Positions 7,833 through 15,511 of a stretch of DNA of 64,000 nucleotides are shown here, piece by piece. Every line of letters begins with the position of its first letter. Position 1 is the first letter of the stretch. Origin of the DNA: a bacterium (GTDB lineage: Bacteria; Joyebacterota; Joyebacteria; Joyebacterales; Joyebacteraceae); contig JALGZK010000001.1 in the NCBI GenBank assembly GCA_025774935.1, positions 398,266 through 462,265 on the forward strand. Reading direction: 5' to 3'. The notes beneath the pieces were generated by a model that saw nothing but the letters and a program-made list of their open reading frames with translations, was not told the DNA's origin and ran no database searches. The translations under genes and the position numbers were made by a program.

Positions 7833-10499
7833 GTGGACTCCAGCCGAGCCGCCCGCCTGAAGGAGATCCTGCAAGCAGTCGCCGCCCTGAGCGAACCCGA
7901 GCGCTCGGTATTTCTCGATGAAGCCTGCAAGGACGATCCCGATCTCCGCCGTGAGGTCGAGTCGGTCCTGGCTCACGAGAGCGATCCGACGACGCCCGGC
8001 TGGACGACTGGGGCGGCCTCCTCCGGCCTTGACTCCCACCCGACCGAGATCGGTCCCTACAGGATCCTCGAGCGGATCGGCGAGGGTGGCATGGGGGTCG
8101 TCTACCTGGCGGAGCAGACCGAGCCGGTGCGCCGCCGCGTCGCGCTCAAGGTCATCAAGCTGGGGATGGACACCAAGCAGGTCGTGGCCCGCTTCGAAGC
8201 GGAGCGTCAGGCGCTGGCGATGATGGATCACCCGAACATCGCCAGGGTGCTGGATGCCGGCGCAACCCCCGACGGACGTCCGTACTTCGTGATGGAGTGT
8301 GTGCAGGGGATCCCGATCACCGATTACTGCGACCTGCACAACTTGAAGATGCCGGAACGTCTGGAACTGTTCACGCAGATCTGCGAGGCGGTGCAGCACG
8401 CGCACCAGAAGGGGGTGATCCACCGGGACCTCAAGCCCTCGAACGTGCTGGTCGAGGTGATGGATGACCATCCGGTGCCGAAGGTGATCGACTTCGGGGT
8501 GGCGAAGGCGACGGCCCACCAGCTGACCGAGCGGACGGTCTACACGGAGCAGGGTCAGCTGATCGGGACGCCGGAGTACATGAGCCCCGAGCAGGCCGAG
8601 ATGACGGGCCTGAACGTCGACACGCGGACGGACATCTACTCGCTGGGAGTGTTGCTGTACCAACTCCTGGTGGGAGCATTGCCGTTCGAGCGGGAGACGT
8701 TGCGTACGGCGGGCTACGCGGGGATTCACCGGATCCTGCGGGAGGTGGATCCGCCGAGGCCGAGCACGCGGTTGAGCTCGTTGGGTGCGGACACAGAGAC
8801 TGTGGCGAAGCGCCGTCAGACGGACCGGTCGAGCCTTCTGAGTGAGCTGCGTGGTGACCTGGACTGGATCACGATGAAGGCGCTGGAGAAGGACCGGACG
8901 CGACGCTATGCGTCCGCGTCGGAGTTCGCTGCTGACATAGAGCGGTTCCTGAACGACGAGCCGGTCCTGGCGCGGCCGCCTGCTGCGACGTATCGGATGC
9001 GCAAGTACGTGAAGCGACACCGGGTCGGTGTGGGGTTCGCGGCGACGATTGGGCTCGGTCTCGTGCTGGCGTTCGTTCTGACAGCCGTCCAGAACCGGCG
9101 GATCTCGGCGGCGCGTGACGAGTCGGATCTGGTGACCGCGACGCTGGAGGAGATGCTCGAGTCGACGATGCCGTCAGAGAGCGGTCGGGACGTGACCGTG
9201 AAGGAGGTGCTGGACGAGATGGCGAAGACGCTCGGGGAGAGGTTCGAGCAGCAGCCGCTCGTTGAGGCCCGGCTCCGACTAACAGTGGGGAATACCTACT
9301 ACGCGCTAGGCGGGTACGACGCAGCGGAGGGACACGAAGCGAGAGCCTTGGAGATCCGACGCGAGCTCCTCGGGGAAGACGACCCACTGACACTGGAGGC
9401 GAAGAACAACCTGGGCTGGACATACATCAAACAGGGCCGGTACGAGGAGTCCGAAGCGCTCTTTCGGATGGTTCTGGAAGAGCGCGTCGTCGGTCAGGAA
9501 GACGCGACGACCGTACGCAGCATGCACGGCCTGGCGTGGACACATGTGGAGCTGCGGGACTCCGCAAGAGCTGAGTCGCTTGCAGTGGAAGCCCTCGAGA
9601 TCTCCCGCCGAGTTCTGGGGGAAGAGCATCGGACCACCCTGGGGATCGTTGGGAGTGTCGCCGGCATCTACGAGAGACAGGGCCGTTCCGACGAGGCCGA
9701 GGTGCTCCAACGAGAGACCCTGGAGATTCAGCGTCGGACTCTCGGTGACGAAGATCCTATGACTCTGACTGCTATGGGGAATCTCGCAGTCTACCATTGG
9801 CGGAAGGGCCGCTACGACGAGGCAGAGGGGCTTCAGAGTGAAGTCCTGGAGGTTCAGCGGCGGACTCTCGGCGAGGAGCACCCCAATACTCTGCTCACGT
9901 TGGGCAACCTCGCCTATACGTACTCACGCCAGGGCCGACACAAGGAAGCCGAGACGCTGCACGCCGAGAGGCTGGAGATCTGCAGGCGTGCGCGAGGTGA
10001 CGACAGCCAGATGACTCTGGACGCCATGCACAATCTCGCCAAGTATGTGTACTTGGATCAAGGTCGCTACGATGAGGCTGAGGCGCTGTTCGGTGAGGCT
10101 CTTGAGATCAGTCGCCGCGTGAACGGGGAGGCCGACGCGCGGACTCTGCATTACATGGCCGATCTCTCCACTGTGTACATCGGGCAGGGACGCCACGACG
10201 AGGCTGCTGCGATCGAGCAGGAGTGCGTGGATCTCGCTCGTCGTGGCTACGGCGATGACGATCCGGAAACGAACAGCCAACGATACAATTCCGCGTGCGG
10301 TGCAGCGCTGCGCGGGGACAGGGACGGGGCCATCGGAATGCTCAGAGAGGCGCTTGACCACGGCTATCGCGGTCCCTCGTCCTGGCCTTCGATGGACGAC
10401 CCCGATCTTGCATCTCTTCACGGCGACCCGGAGTTCGAGGCGATCGCGGAGGAGCTTCGGCGGAGGCGAGAGGACACCGAATCCGCGACGGTCGAGTAG
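7833..10499 (+). CDS. Membrane Ser/Thr protein kinase with TPR sensor region
   Basis: The 888-residue PknB-type kinase has a cytoplasmic kinase domain at about residues 74-380: glycine loop GEGGMG (83-88), ATP lysine in VALKVIK (K106), catalytic HRDLKPSN (197-204), DFG (220-222) and GTPEYMSPEQ in the activation segment. One membrane helix lies at about 398-419. The C-terminal half is a series of about ten TPR-like repeats of the form YDEAE.L..EALEI.RR.LGE..P.TL, expected outside the cytoplasm. GTG at 7833 is chosen because AAGGGAG precedes it and the frame upstream crosses a terminator. This architecture is common in Planctomycetes and FCB relatives. It has its own promoter and is the first module after tRNA-Arg. 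Substrates are unknown. Confidence 0.93.
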   Translation: MDSSRAARLKEILQAVAALSEPERSVFLDEACKDDPDLRREVESVLAHESDPTTPGWTTGAASSGLDSHPTEIGPYRILERIGEGGMGVVYLAEQTEPVRRRVALKVIKLGMDTKQVVARFEAERQALAMMDHPNIARVLDAGATPDGRPYFVMECVQGIPITDYCDLHNLKMPERLELFTQICEAVQHAHQKGVIHRDLKPSNVLVEVMDDHPVPKVIDFGVAKATAHQLTERTVYTEQGQLIGTPEYMSPEQAEMTGLNVDTRTDIYSLGVLLYQLLVGALPFERETLRTAGYAGIHRILREVDPPRPSTRLSSLGADTETVAKRRQTDRSSLLSELRGDLDWITMKALEKDRTRRYASASEFAADIERFLNDEPVLARPPAATYRMRKYVKRHRVGVGFAATIGLGLVLAFVLTAVQNRRISAARDESDLVTATLEEMLESTMPSESGRDVTVKEVLDEMAKTLGERFEQQPLVEARLRLTVGNTYYALGGYDAAEGHEARALEIRRELLGEDDPLTLEAKNNLGWTYIKQGRYEESEALFRMVLEERVVGQEDATTVRSMHGLAWTHVELRDSARAESLAVEALEISRRVLGEEHRTTLGIVGSVAGIYERQGRSDEAEVLQRETLEIQRRTLGDEDPMTLTAMGNLAVYHWRKGRYDEAEGLQSEVLEVQRRTLGEEHPNTLLTLGNLAYTYSRQGRHKEAETLHAERLEICRRARGDDSQMTLDAMHNLAKYVYLDQGRYDEAEALFGEALEISRRVNGEADARTLHYMADLSTVYIGQGRHDEAAAIEQECVDLARRGYGDDDPETNSQRYNSACGAALRGDRDGAIGMLREALDHGYRGPSSWPSMDDPDLASLHGDPEFEAIAEELRRRREDTESATVE

Positions 10500-10592
10500 C
10501 GAAATCGTCCCACGCCGGACCTCGTCGTGAGCGGCCGAGCGCACGCGGTGTCAGCCGTTCCTCCACGTTCCTTGCTGCCTCAGGCTGCCATC

Positions 10593-10743
10593 GGATTCGA
10601 AACGCGACCACTTTGGGAAGCCACATCGATCCTCGCGAGCTACGGGACCAGTCTGAGCCTCGAGTGCCCTCTGGCCACTCGAGCTGCTTTCAACCCGACC
10701 TCATCCCACAGCAGCGCGCTCTGGGACATCGCTCCGGGGTACC
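10593..10743. repeat. Dispersed repeat, copy 1 (about 150 bp)
   Basis: It shares several blocks with copy 3 at 15193: GCTACGGGACC, CTGAGCCTCGAGTGCCCT and CCCACAGCAGCGCGCTCTGG followed by GACATCG. It shares the last block also with copy 2 at 13916. It ends at a GGGGTACCA box. A TTCGAA near its left end resembles a tRNA T-loop. Confidence 0.7.
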
Positions 10744-10776
10744 AGCGCCTGGAGGCCCGTCATGGCTGCGGGCTTC
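10736..10776 (+). repeat. GGTACCA-hairpin module 1
   Basis: CGGGGTACCAGCG is followed by an 8-bp stem GAGGCCCG / CGGGCTTC at 10752-10776. It is a degenerate copy of the tRNA-Arg 3' end plus terminator and lies about 240 bases after the kinase gene, where it may end its transcript. Confidence 0.6.
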
Positions 10777-11334
10777 TCGCTGTTTTGCGAGTCCACCGAA
10801 GAGCAGTGATCCCCAGCAGCTCCGCGCCACCGGAAGCTCCCTGGATGGACACCAGCTGGGTAGTTCGTCAAGCCTGATGCCCCAGTGCTGTATGAGCACG
10901 CGTATTCAAGCAGCCTCACATCTTGACCGTTCCCCTGGCAGCGGCTACCATGGCGGTGACCGATAGTCATCTAACGCGTCAGGCGATCAACCACGCATGG
11001 GCCGATCCTCCAGCCGACGCGCGAACGCGCGCGTCAGGCCCGCCGGGGCTGCGATGACGAGAGCCCTGGGGTCGTGATGGGCCAGCGTTTGGGGGTGCAT
11101 TCCCTGTCGGTTCACCGCCGCAAACCTGATAATGAGTCCCCAGGACAGCGAGTCACGGACGCGGCGGCCGGGAATGACGACGGTGATAGGCTGAGCGAAT
11201 CGGTCGGATTCCGCGCCCGAGGTCAGGAAGCCTGATGCCTGGTTGGGCCACCGCGCCTGCTCCGAGGAAGTTCGCCGAAGGCGTGTGCTAGACCGCACTC
11301 GGCCGTGGGTCAGGAGTTCATGGGAGGTGTGCTT

Positions 11335-12096
11335 ATGTCGCTGACATTCGTGTGCCCTCACTGCGGCCAGGACATCATTGTCCGCTACCTGAAGGTCGGA
11401 GAGGAAGCAGCCTGCCCTCACTGCCGACAGATGAGCGTCGTACCCTCGACAGCAGCCGTGACGTCTGCGGAACCCTCCTACCACACAGGAACTTCTCAAC
11501 GATCATCACAGGTCAATTTCCGCGCTGGATCAGACACCTCCGAGGTGCGAGATGCCGGCTGGGGCCTGTGGGTAATATGGCTTCTAGCTACCTTTCTTGG
11601 ATGGTTTGTAGGGTTCAGCGTAGGGTTCGAGCTCGGACACATCACTCCTGAAGAGGTGAATCCGATCGTGCTGTTCGGCCCTGTTCTGGGTGCGGGGGTT
11701 GGCCTCGCCCAGATGATCGCGGTTCGTCGAGTGCTCCCTCTGACGCAGAGATGGGTATGGGGTGCTGCGGTCGGTATGGGGACTCCGTTCATCGTTGCCG
11801 GTGTCATACCCGGCGTAGACTTAGGATTCGATCTGTGGAGGGTCCCGGTCGCGGCAGCCGGTGGCGCACTCGCTGGTTTGATTCAGGCGCCGACGCTGAG
11901 GCGCCATACTCCGCGGGCGCAGTGGTGGGTTCTTGCGAGCCTAGTGTCCTGGGGCATCGCTTTCTGGCTCAGCATCGTCCCATCGGTATCGGATGGACCG
12001 GGGATCCTCTTTGTCGGAGGGGCAGCGCTGGGAGTTGTGAGCGGTGCTCTGCTCATCTGGATAGTCAGATCCTCACCGGGTCACGAGACCGTCTAA
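11335..12096 (+). CDS. Zinc-ribbon, multi-pass membrane protein of unknown function
   Basis: The 253-residue protein starts with a zinc ribbon made of two CPHC knuckles (C7/C10 and C27/C30). A polar Ser/Thr-rich linker to about residue 75 follows, and then about seven hydrophobic segments separated by short loops. ATG at 11335 is chosen: GGGAGG sits eight bases upstream and it opens directly on the first knuckle; an in-frame GTG ten codons upstream is less likely. No family with known function is recognised. It is a single-gene module bounded on both sides by GGTACCA-hairpin repeats. Confidence 0.75.
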   Translation: MSLTFVCPHCGQDIIVRYLKVGEEAACPHCRQMSVVPSTAAVTSAEPSYHTGTSQRSSQVNFRAGSDTSEVRDAGWGLWVIWLLATFLGWFVGFSVGFELGHITPEEVNPIVLFGPVLGAGVGLAQMIAVRRVLPLTQRWVWGAAVGMGTPFIVAGVIPGVDLGFDLWRVPVAAAGGALAGLIQAPTLRRHTPRAQWWVLASLVSWGIAFWLSIVPSVSDGPGILFVGGAALGVVSGALLIWIVRSSPGHETV

Positions 12097-12576
12097 ACAG
12101 CGTATGCAACCGAAGAGCCTGGCGTCAGGCCGACTCCATTCGCACCCCAGCGACGCATCGTTCCATACTCCACGCCGGCTAGCTGTCAAGCGGTCCGCGC
12201 GAAGCCCAAGCATCACCGCCTCGACAGAAGTCGCCGCTCCGAGGCACAAGTGGGAGCTAGCGTGGTCCCGCCGCGCCCATGAGCTCCTTGGCGGCCACAA
12301 ACAGATCTCTTACGTCGCGATCGGGAGCTAGGCACAGAGTTCGAAACACATCGCACATGGGGTACCAGCATCGAGGAGGCCCGCCGGAGACGGTGGGCCT
12401 CTGCATGTGGGGGTGTCCAGTCGCCACCGAGACGTATTGACGGCTGTGCGATAATCGGTCAGACTCGACTTCCATCTCAACATCCAGAGTCAAGACGCCA
12501 TCGAAGATGCGGTCGACCCCGCTTCCTGATGGTCTCAGTTGCTCACAGTCCCGACGGGAGAGAGGAGGGCAGAGAA
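12097..12576. other. Gene-free interval with GGTACCA-hairpin module 2
   Basis: No gene is supported in these 480 bases. The only clear structure is the GGTACCA box and hairpin at 12359-12401, preceded by AGTTCGAAAC, which resembles a T-loop. Nothing else is recognised between the zinc-ribbon gene and the hydrolase gene. Confidence 0.5.
12359..12401 (+). repeat. GGTACCA-hairpin module 2
   Basis: GGGGTACCAGCATCGAGGAG leads into an 11-bp stem GAGGCCCGCCG / CGGTGGGCCTC with a GAGA loop, the same tetraloop as the tRNA-Arg terminator. It is the best preserved module besides the one at 15333. Confidence 0.65.
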
Positions 12577-13791
12577 GTGAGACGCATCCTAGTGATGATC
12601 CTCGTGGCTGCGGCGGGTTTTCTCCTGTTCGCCACACTGAGCCCGGCGAAGCCGGACAAGATGGACGGTGTCAACGTTCCGTTCGGCCGCGTCCCCCAGG
12701 AGATCCGGAACAACCGGTATCCCCGGACCTACTTCCCCGGTACTGAGAAGCTGGCCCCGGATGAGATGCGCATCGTCGCGCTGGGCACGGGCATGCCGAA
12801 CCAGTCCCCGAGCAACGTCGCCGCGTGTTTCCTCGTGGAGCTCGGCAACGGCGAGTCCTTCCTGTTCGACATGGGGACCGGTTCCAGCGACCGACTCGCC
12901 GGCCTCGAGGGCGACTACTCCAGACAGGACAAGGTCTTCATCAGTCACCTGCACACGGACCATGCCGGCGACATCGCGGCGCTCTGGGTGGCAGGCTGGT
13001 TGAACGGACGCTACGAGCCGCTGCACGTGTACGGTCCTTCGGGCTCGGCACCTGAGCTCGGGACCAAGTTCCACGTTGACCACATCCGTGATGCCTGGAC
13101 GTGGGACGTCACGTCTCGAGCGGGCACCCTGCCGAACGCCGGCGGCGAGATCGTCGCTCACGAGTTCGACTACTCGAAGACCGCCGTCATCTACGAAGAG
13201 AACGGTGTCACGGTGACGAGTTTTCCCGCCATCCACATCCGGGACGGGTCCGTCAGCTTCCGCCTGGAGTGGAATGGTCTGAGCTTCGTGTTCGGTGGCG
13301 ACAGCGTTCCGAACAAGTGGTTCGCGAAGGAAGCCGTGGACGCGGACGTCGTTGTCCACGAGTGCTTCTTCACCCCGGAGCACTGGATGGAGATCTCCGG
13401 CTTCCCCTACAAGCAGGCCTACTGGGTGACCTCGCAGATCCACACGCCGCCCGAGGCCTTCGGCAAGCTCATGTCGATGGTGAAGCCCCGCATGGCGGTG
13501 GCCTACCACTACTGGAACCATCGTGACGTCGAGTTCGAGATCTTCGAGGGGGTCCGTAAGACCTACGATGGGCCTTTGACGATGGCCGACGACCTGACCG
13601 TCCTCAATGTCACCAAGGACCACATCGAGGTCCGGGAGGTCACCTTCAACCACGATTCCTGGCCGCAGGGAACCAGCGTCGAGTGGGACACCGCTCCTCG
13701 CGGCGAACCGGCAACCGGTCTGATGACAGACTGGCTGAAGGAAGGCGCACTCGAAGGGCTCAATCCGCCTCCCAAGCAGCCGATCGACTGA
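12577..13791 (+). CDS. Exported MBL-fold metallo-hydrolase (RNase Z-like fold)
   Basis: The 404-residue protein opens with a hydrophobic signal or anchor (residues 4-20). The MBL fold follows, with the metal motif HLHTDH at residues 124-129 after VFIS. Further ligand candidates are in the FGGDS block and the late YHYWNHRD block. The N-terminal sequence PRTYFPGTEKLAPDEMRI is shared with a family of exported MBL hydrolases that includes proteins named after GntH of guanitoxin synthesis (from memory); the substrate here is unknown. GTG at 12577 is chosen because GAGAGGAGGG precedes it and the signal begins there. A terminator follows. It is the third single-gene module of the array. Confidence 0.85.
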   Translation: MRRILVMILVAAAGFLLFATLSPAKPDKMDGVNVPFGRVPQEIRNNRYPRTYFPGTEKLAPDEMRIVALGTGMPNQSPSNVAACFLVELGNGESFLFDMGTGSSDRLAGLEGDYSRQDKVFISHLHTDHAGDIAALWVAGWLNGRYEPLHVYGPSGSAPELGTKFHVDHIRDAWTWDVTSRAGTLPNAGGEIVAHEFDYSKTAVIYEENGVTVTSFPAIHIRDGSVSFRLEWNGLSFVFGGDSVPNKWFAKEAVDADVVVHECFFTPEHWMEISGFPYKQAYWVTSQIHTPPEAFGKLMSMVKPRMAVAYHYWNHRDVEFEIFEGVRKTYDGPLTMADDLTVLNVTKDHIEVREVTFNHDSWPQGTSVEWDTAPRGEPATGLMTDWLKEGALEGLNPPPKQPID

Positions 13792-13866
13792 CGCAGACCT
13801 TCCTCGAGCGCGGGGTGACTGCGAGCGAGGCGACATCCTCGTCCCGAGGGAGACGAGTCAAGGCAA

Positions 13867-13889
13867 CGGGGCCGCGTAGAGCGGCCCCG
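13867..13889 (+). terminator. Hairpin terminator after the MBL hydrolase
   Basis: The 9-bp GC stem CGGGGCCGC / GCGGCCCCG has a GTAGA loop and is followed by CTGCTTC. It lies about 75 bases after the stop. Confidence 0.65.
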
Positions 13890-13915
13890 CTGCTTCAGTA
13901 GGAAAGGACTACCCC

Positions 13916-14012
13916 ATGAGGCTGATTGCGCTGTGGCCCCGAGCCATGCGCTCCATCCTCAGCCCGACCACATCCCACAGGAGCGCGCTCTGGGACATCG
14001 CTTCGGGGTACC
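13916..14012. repeat. Dispersed repeat, copy 2
   Basis: The right half matches copies 1 and 3 (CCCACAGGAGCGCGCTCTGG, GACATCGCTTCGGGGTACCA). The left half is more diverged. Confidence 0.6.
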
Positions 14013-14050
14013 AAGTCCTCCAGGGCGGCGGTCTGACGATCGCCGCTCTC
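14006..14050 (+). repeat. GGTACCA-hairpin module 3
   Basis: GGGGTACCA is followed by the imperfect stem AGGGCGGCG / CGCCGCTCT (one mismatch, ten-base loop) at 14022-14049. This is the most degenerate of the five modules. Confidence 0.45.
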
Positions 14051-14214
14051 TCGTGCTCTCCTCTGAGAGTGAGAATCCCCACGGCGGTCGAGGCTCCGGC
14101 TCGAGTGCGTGCACACTTACTCCGAGCCTGCGCCATCGCTCCGAAACCTCGGGCCCGGTTGCGTGGTCACATCCGCAGAAATATGTGACCAAGACCTCAG
14201 GGAATGGAGTGATC

Positions 14215-15081
14215 ATGTCATTCGCAGCTTCAGTCGCAGCGCTGGCGTGCGCGGCCTCGCTAGCACTGCCGACGACCGGCGTCAGCCAAACGCACCACAG
14301 TCCGCTTTCTCCGCCGACGCAGGCCGACGATGGTGCTCAACCTACGAAATACACCAGGGCTATGGGCGGGCCCGTCCCTTTCGTTGTGGAGCAACCCGGG
14401 ACGGACCCCGAGGCAGACGCTGCTCTGGCGTCGATGCTCAGGAAGGGCCGCAAGGCAGTCGAGGACTTCTTCGACGCTCGCTTCCCTGAGCCCGTACGCG
14501 TGCTAGTGTTCCCCAGCCGTGAGACCTTCACGGCATCGTTCCCGGTCGAGTGGGATCTGTCGGAGACCCAGTGCTGGATAGTGGCGTCCGGCGTGGCTTC
14601 GACGGTGCGCATCCTATCGCCCTCCGTCTGGCGCGAGGAGGCCTGCGAGCACGATCCCGGCGACTCCGCCCACGTGCAGAACCTCGTCATCCACGAGCTC
14701 ACGCACGCGTACCACGGCCAGTTCAACCCCACTCGCGACTTCACGGGGATGGAGGAGATGGGGTGGTTCATGGAGGGGCTGGCCGTGTACGTCTCCGGGC
14801 AGCTGCGCGAGGGGCACATGGCAGAGCCGCGCGAGGCGCTCGAACTGGGGCTCGGTCCCGCCGAGCTTGAACGCGCCTGGTCGGGCAAGTACCGCTACGG
14901 CGTGAGCGGATCGATCGTGGAGTACGTGGATGCCACCTGGGGCCGGGAGGCCCTGGCGACGATGCTGGCGGCCACGACCGAGAGCGAACTGCTTGCAGTG
15001 GTCGGCGTGTTCGAGGACGACCTGTTGCGCGGGTGGCGGGACTACATGCTCCGTGAGGACCCCGCACGGGCGCGCCGTTGA
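14215..15081 (+). CDS. Exported HExxH metallopeptidase, peptidase MA-like
   Basis: The 288-residue protein has a signal peptide (residues 1-25, ending near TTGVSQ). The zinc motif HELTH is at residues 160-164. The third ligand is probably E187 in WFMEGLAVYVSG, the arrangement of the peptidase MA-like gluzincin family. The motif is intact, so the enzyme may be active in the periplasm or outside the cell; the substrate is unknown. ATG at 14215 is chosen because GGAG lies five bases upstream and the signal begins there. It is the fourth single-gene module, followed by two GGTACCA-hairpin repeats. Confidence 0.82.
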   Translation: MSFAASVAALACAASLALPTTGVSQTHHSPLSPPTQADDGAQPTKYTRAMGGPVPFVVEQPGTDPEADAALASMLRKGRKAVEDFFDARFPEPVRVLVFPSRETFTASFPVEWDLSETQCWIVASGVASTVRILSPSVWREEACEHDPGDSAHVQNLVIHELTHAYHGQFNPTRDFTGMEEMGWFMEGLAVYVSGQLREGHMAEPREALELGLGPAELERAWSGKYRYGVSGSIVEYVDATWGREALATMLAATTESELLAVVGVFEDDLLRGWRDYMLREDPARARR

Positions 15082-15144
15082 CTGGCACACGGCCGCGCCT
15101 CGACTAGCGAAGTCTGAGAGGGTGTTCGGAACGCGTCCAACACA

Positions 15145-15185
15145 GGGTACCAGCATTCCGAGGCCCGTCGTGAGCGGCGGACCTC
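15145..15185 (+). repeat. GGTACCA-hairpin module 4
   Basis: AGGGTACCAGCATT leads to the stem GAGGCCCGTCG / CGGCGGACCTC with a TGAG loop and one mismatch. It begins about 65 bases after the peptidase stop. Confidence 0.6.
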
Positions 15186-15192
15186 CGTCTTG

Positions 15193-15342
15193 CGGTTCGA
15201 GTCCACACAGCGGGTAGCCACGTCGGCCCTCGCTAGCTACGGGACCCGGCTGAGCCTCGAGTGCCCTCCTGCTACCCGCCCCATCCCCAGCCCCACCTTC
15301 TCCCACAGCAGCGCGCTCTGGGACATCGGCCCGGGGGTACCA
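15193..15342. repeat. Dispersed repeat, copy 3
   Basis: It begins with a T-loop-like GGTTCGAGTCC, continues with GCTACGGGACC and CTGAGCCTCGAGTGCCCT, and ends with CCCACAGCAGCGCGCTCTGG, GACATCG and the GGGGGTACCA box. It aligns with copy 1 along most of its length. Confidence 0.7.
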
Positions 15343-15348
15343 GCATCG
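15331..15348. repeat. Right copy of the 18-bp tRNA-Arg end repeat
   Basis: CCGGGGGTACCAGCATCG is identical to 7624-7641 and lies 7.7 kb away. It is the putative attR-like boundary of the single-gene module array. Confidence 0.6.
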
Positions 15349-15374
15349 AGGGGCCCGCCGGGGACGGCGGGCCT
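15333..15374 (+). repeat. GGTACCA-hairpin module 5
   Basis: After the box, GGCCCGCCG / CGGCGGGCC (9 bp) closes a GGGA tetraloop, followed by TCCTTGC. It is the last module of the array. Confidence 0.65.
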
Positions 15375-15511
15375 CCTTGCTAGGGCATCTGTCGACCCGA
15401 TCGACGCGGCCGAAACGCGCACCTTCTCTTGATCAGGGAGCTATGGTACAATGGAATCCTCCCGGGAATCCTCCCTTCTGCCAGTTCTCCGCGGCAAAGG
15501 AGGAACTGGTC

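Larger units (their letters stand above)
10500..11334. other. Gene-free interval with repeats
   Basis: No credible gene is seen in these 835 bases. The left half holds one copy of the approximately 150-bp dispersed repeat and one GGTACCA-hairpin module (separate entries). The right half (about 10780-11330) has no recognisable coding, RNA or repeat structure; short open frames there lack ribosome sites and are not convincing. Confidence 0.5.
13792..14214. other. Gene-free interval with terminator and repeat copy 2
   Basis: These 423 bases hold the hydrolase terminator (13867), dispersed repeat copy 2 (13916-14012) and GGTACCA module 3. The open frame that extends the peptidase gene upstream through this interval has low-complexity, repeat-derived sequence and is not considered coding. 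Confidence 0.5.
15082..15511. other. Gene-free interval with two modules and repeat copy 3
   Basis: These 430 bases carry GGTACCA modules 4 and 5, dispersed repeat copy 3 and the right copy of the 18-bp tRNA-end repeat. A TACAAT at 15447 after CTATGG may be the -10 of the next gene, but no good -35 is seen. Confidence 0.5.

Noticed and set aside
7833-15511. Integron-type attC sites between the single-gene modules
   Set aside because: The modules lack the GTTRRRY/RYYYAAC core pair and no integron integrase is present; similarity is to the tRNA-Arg tail instead.
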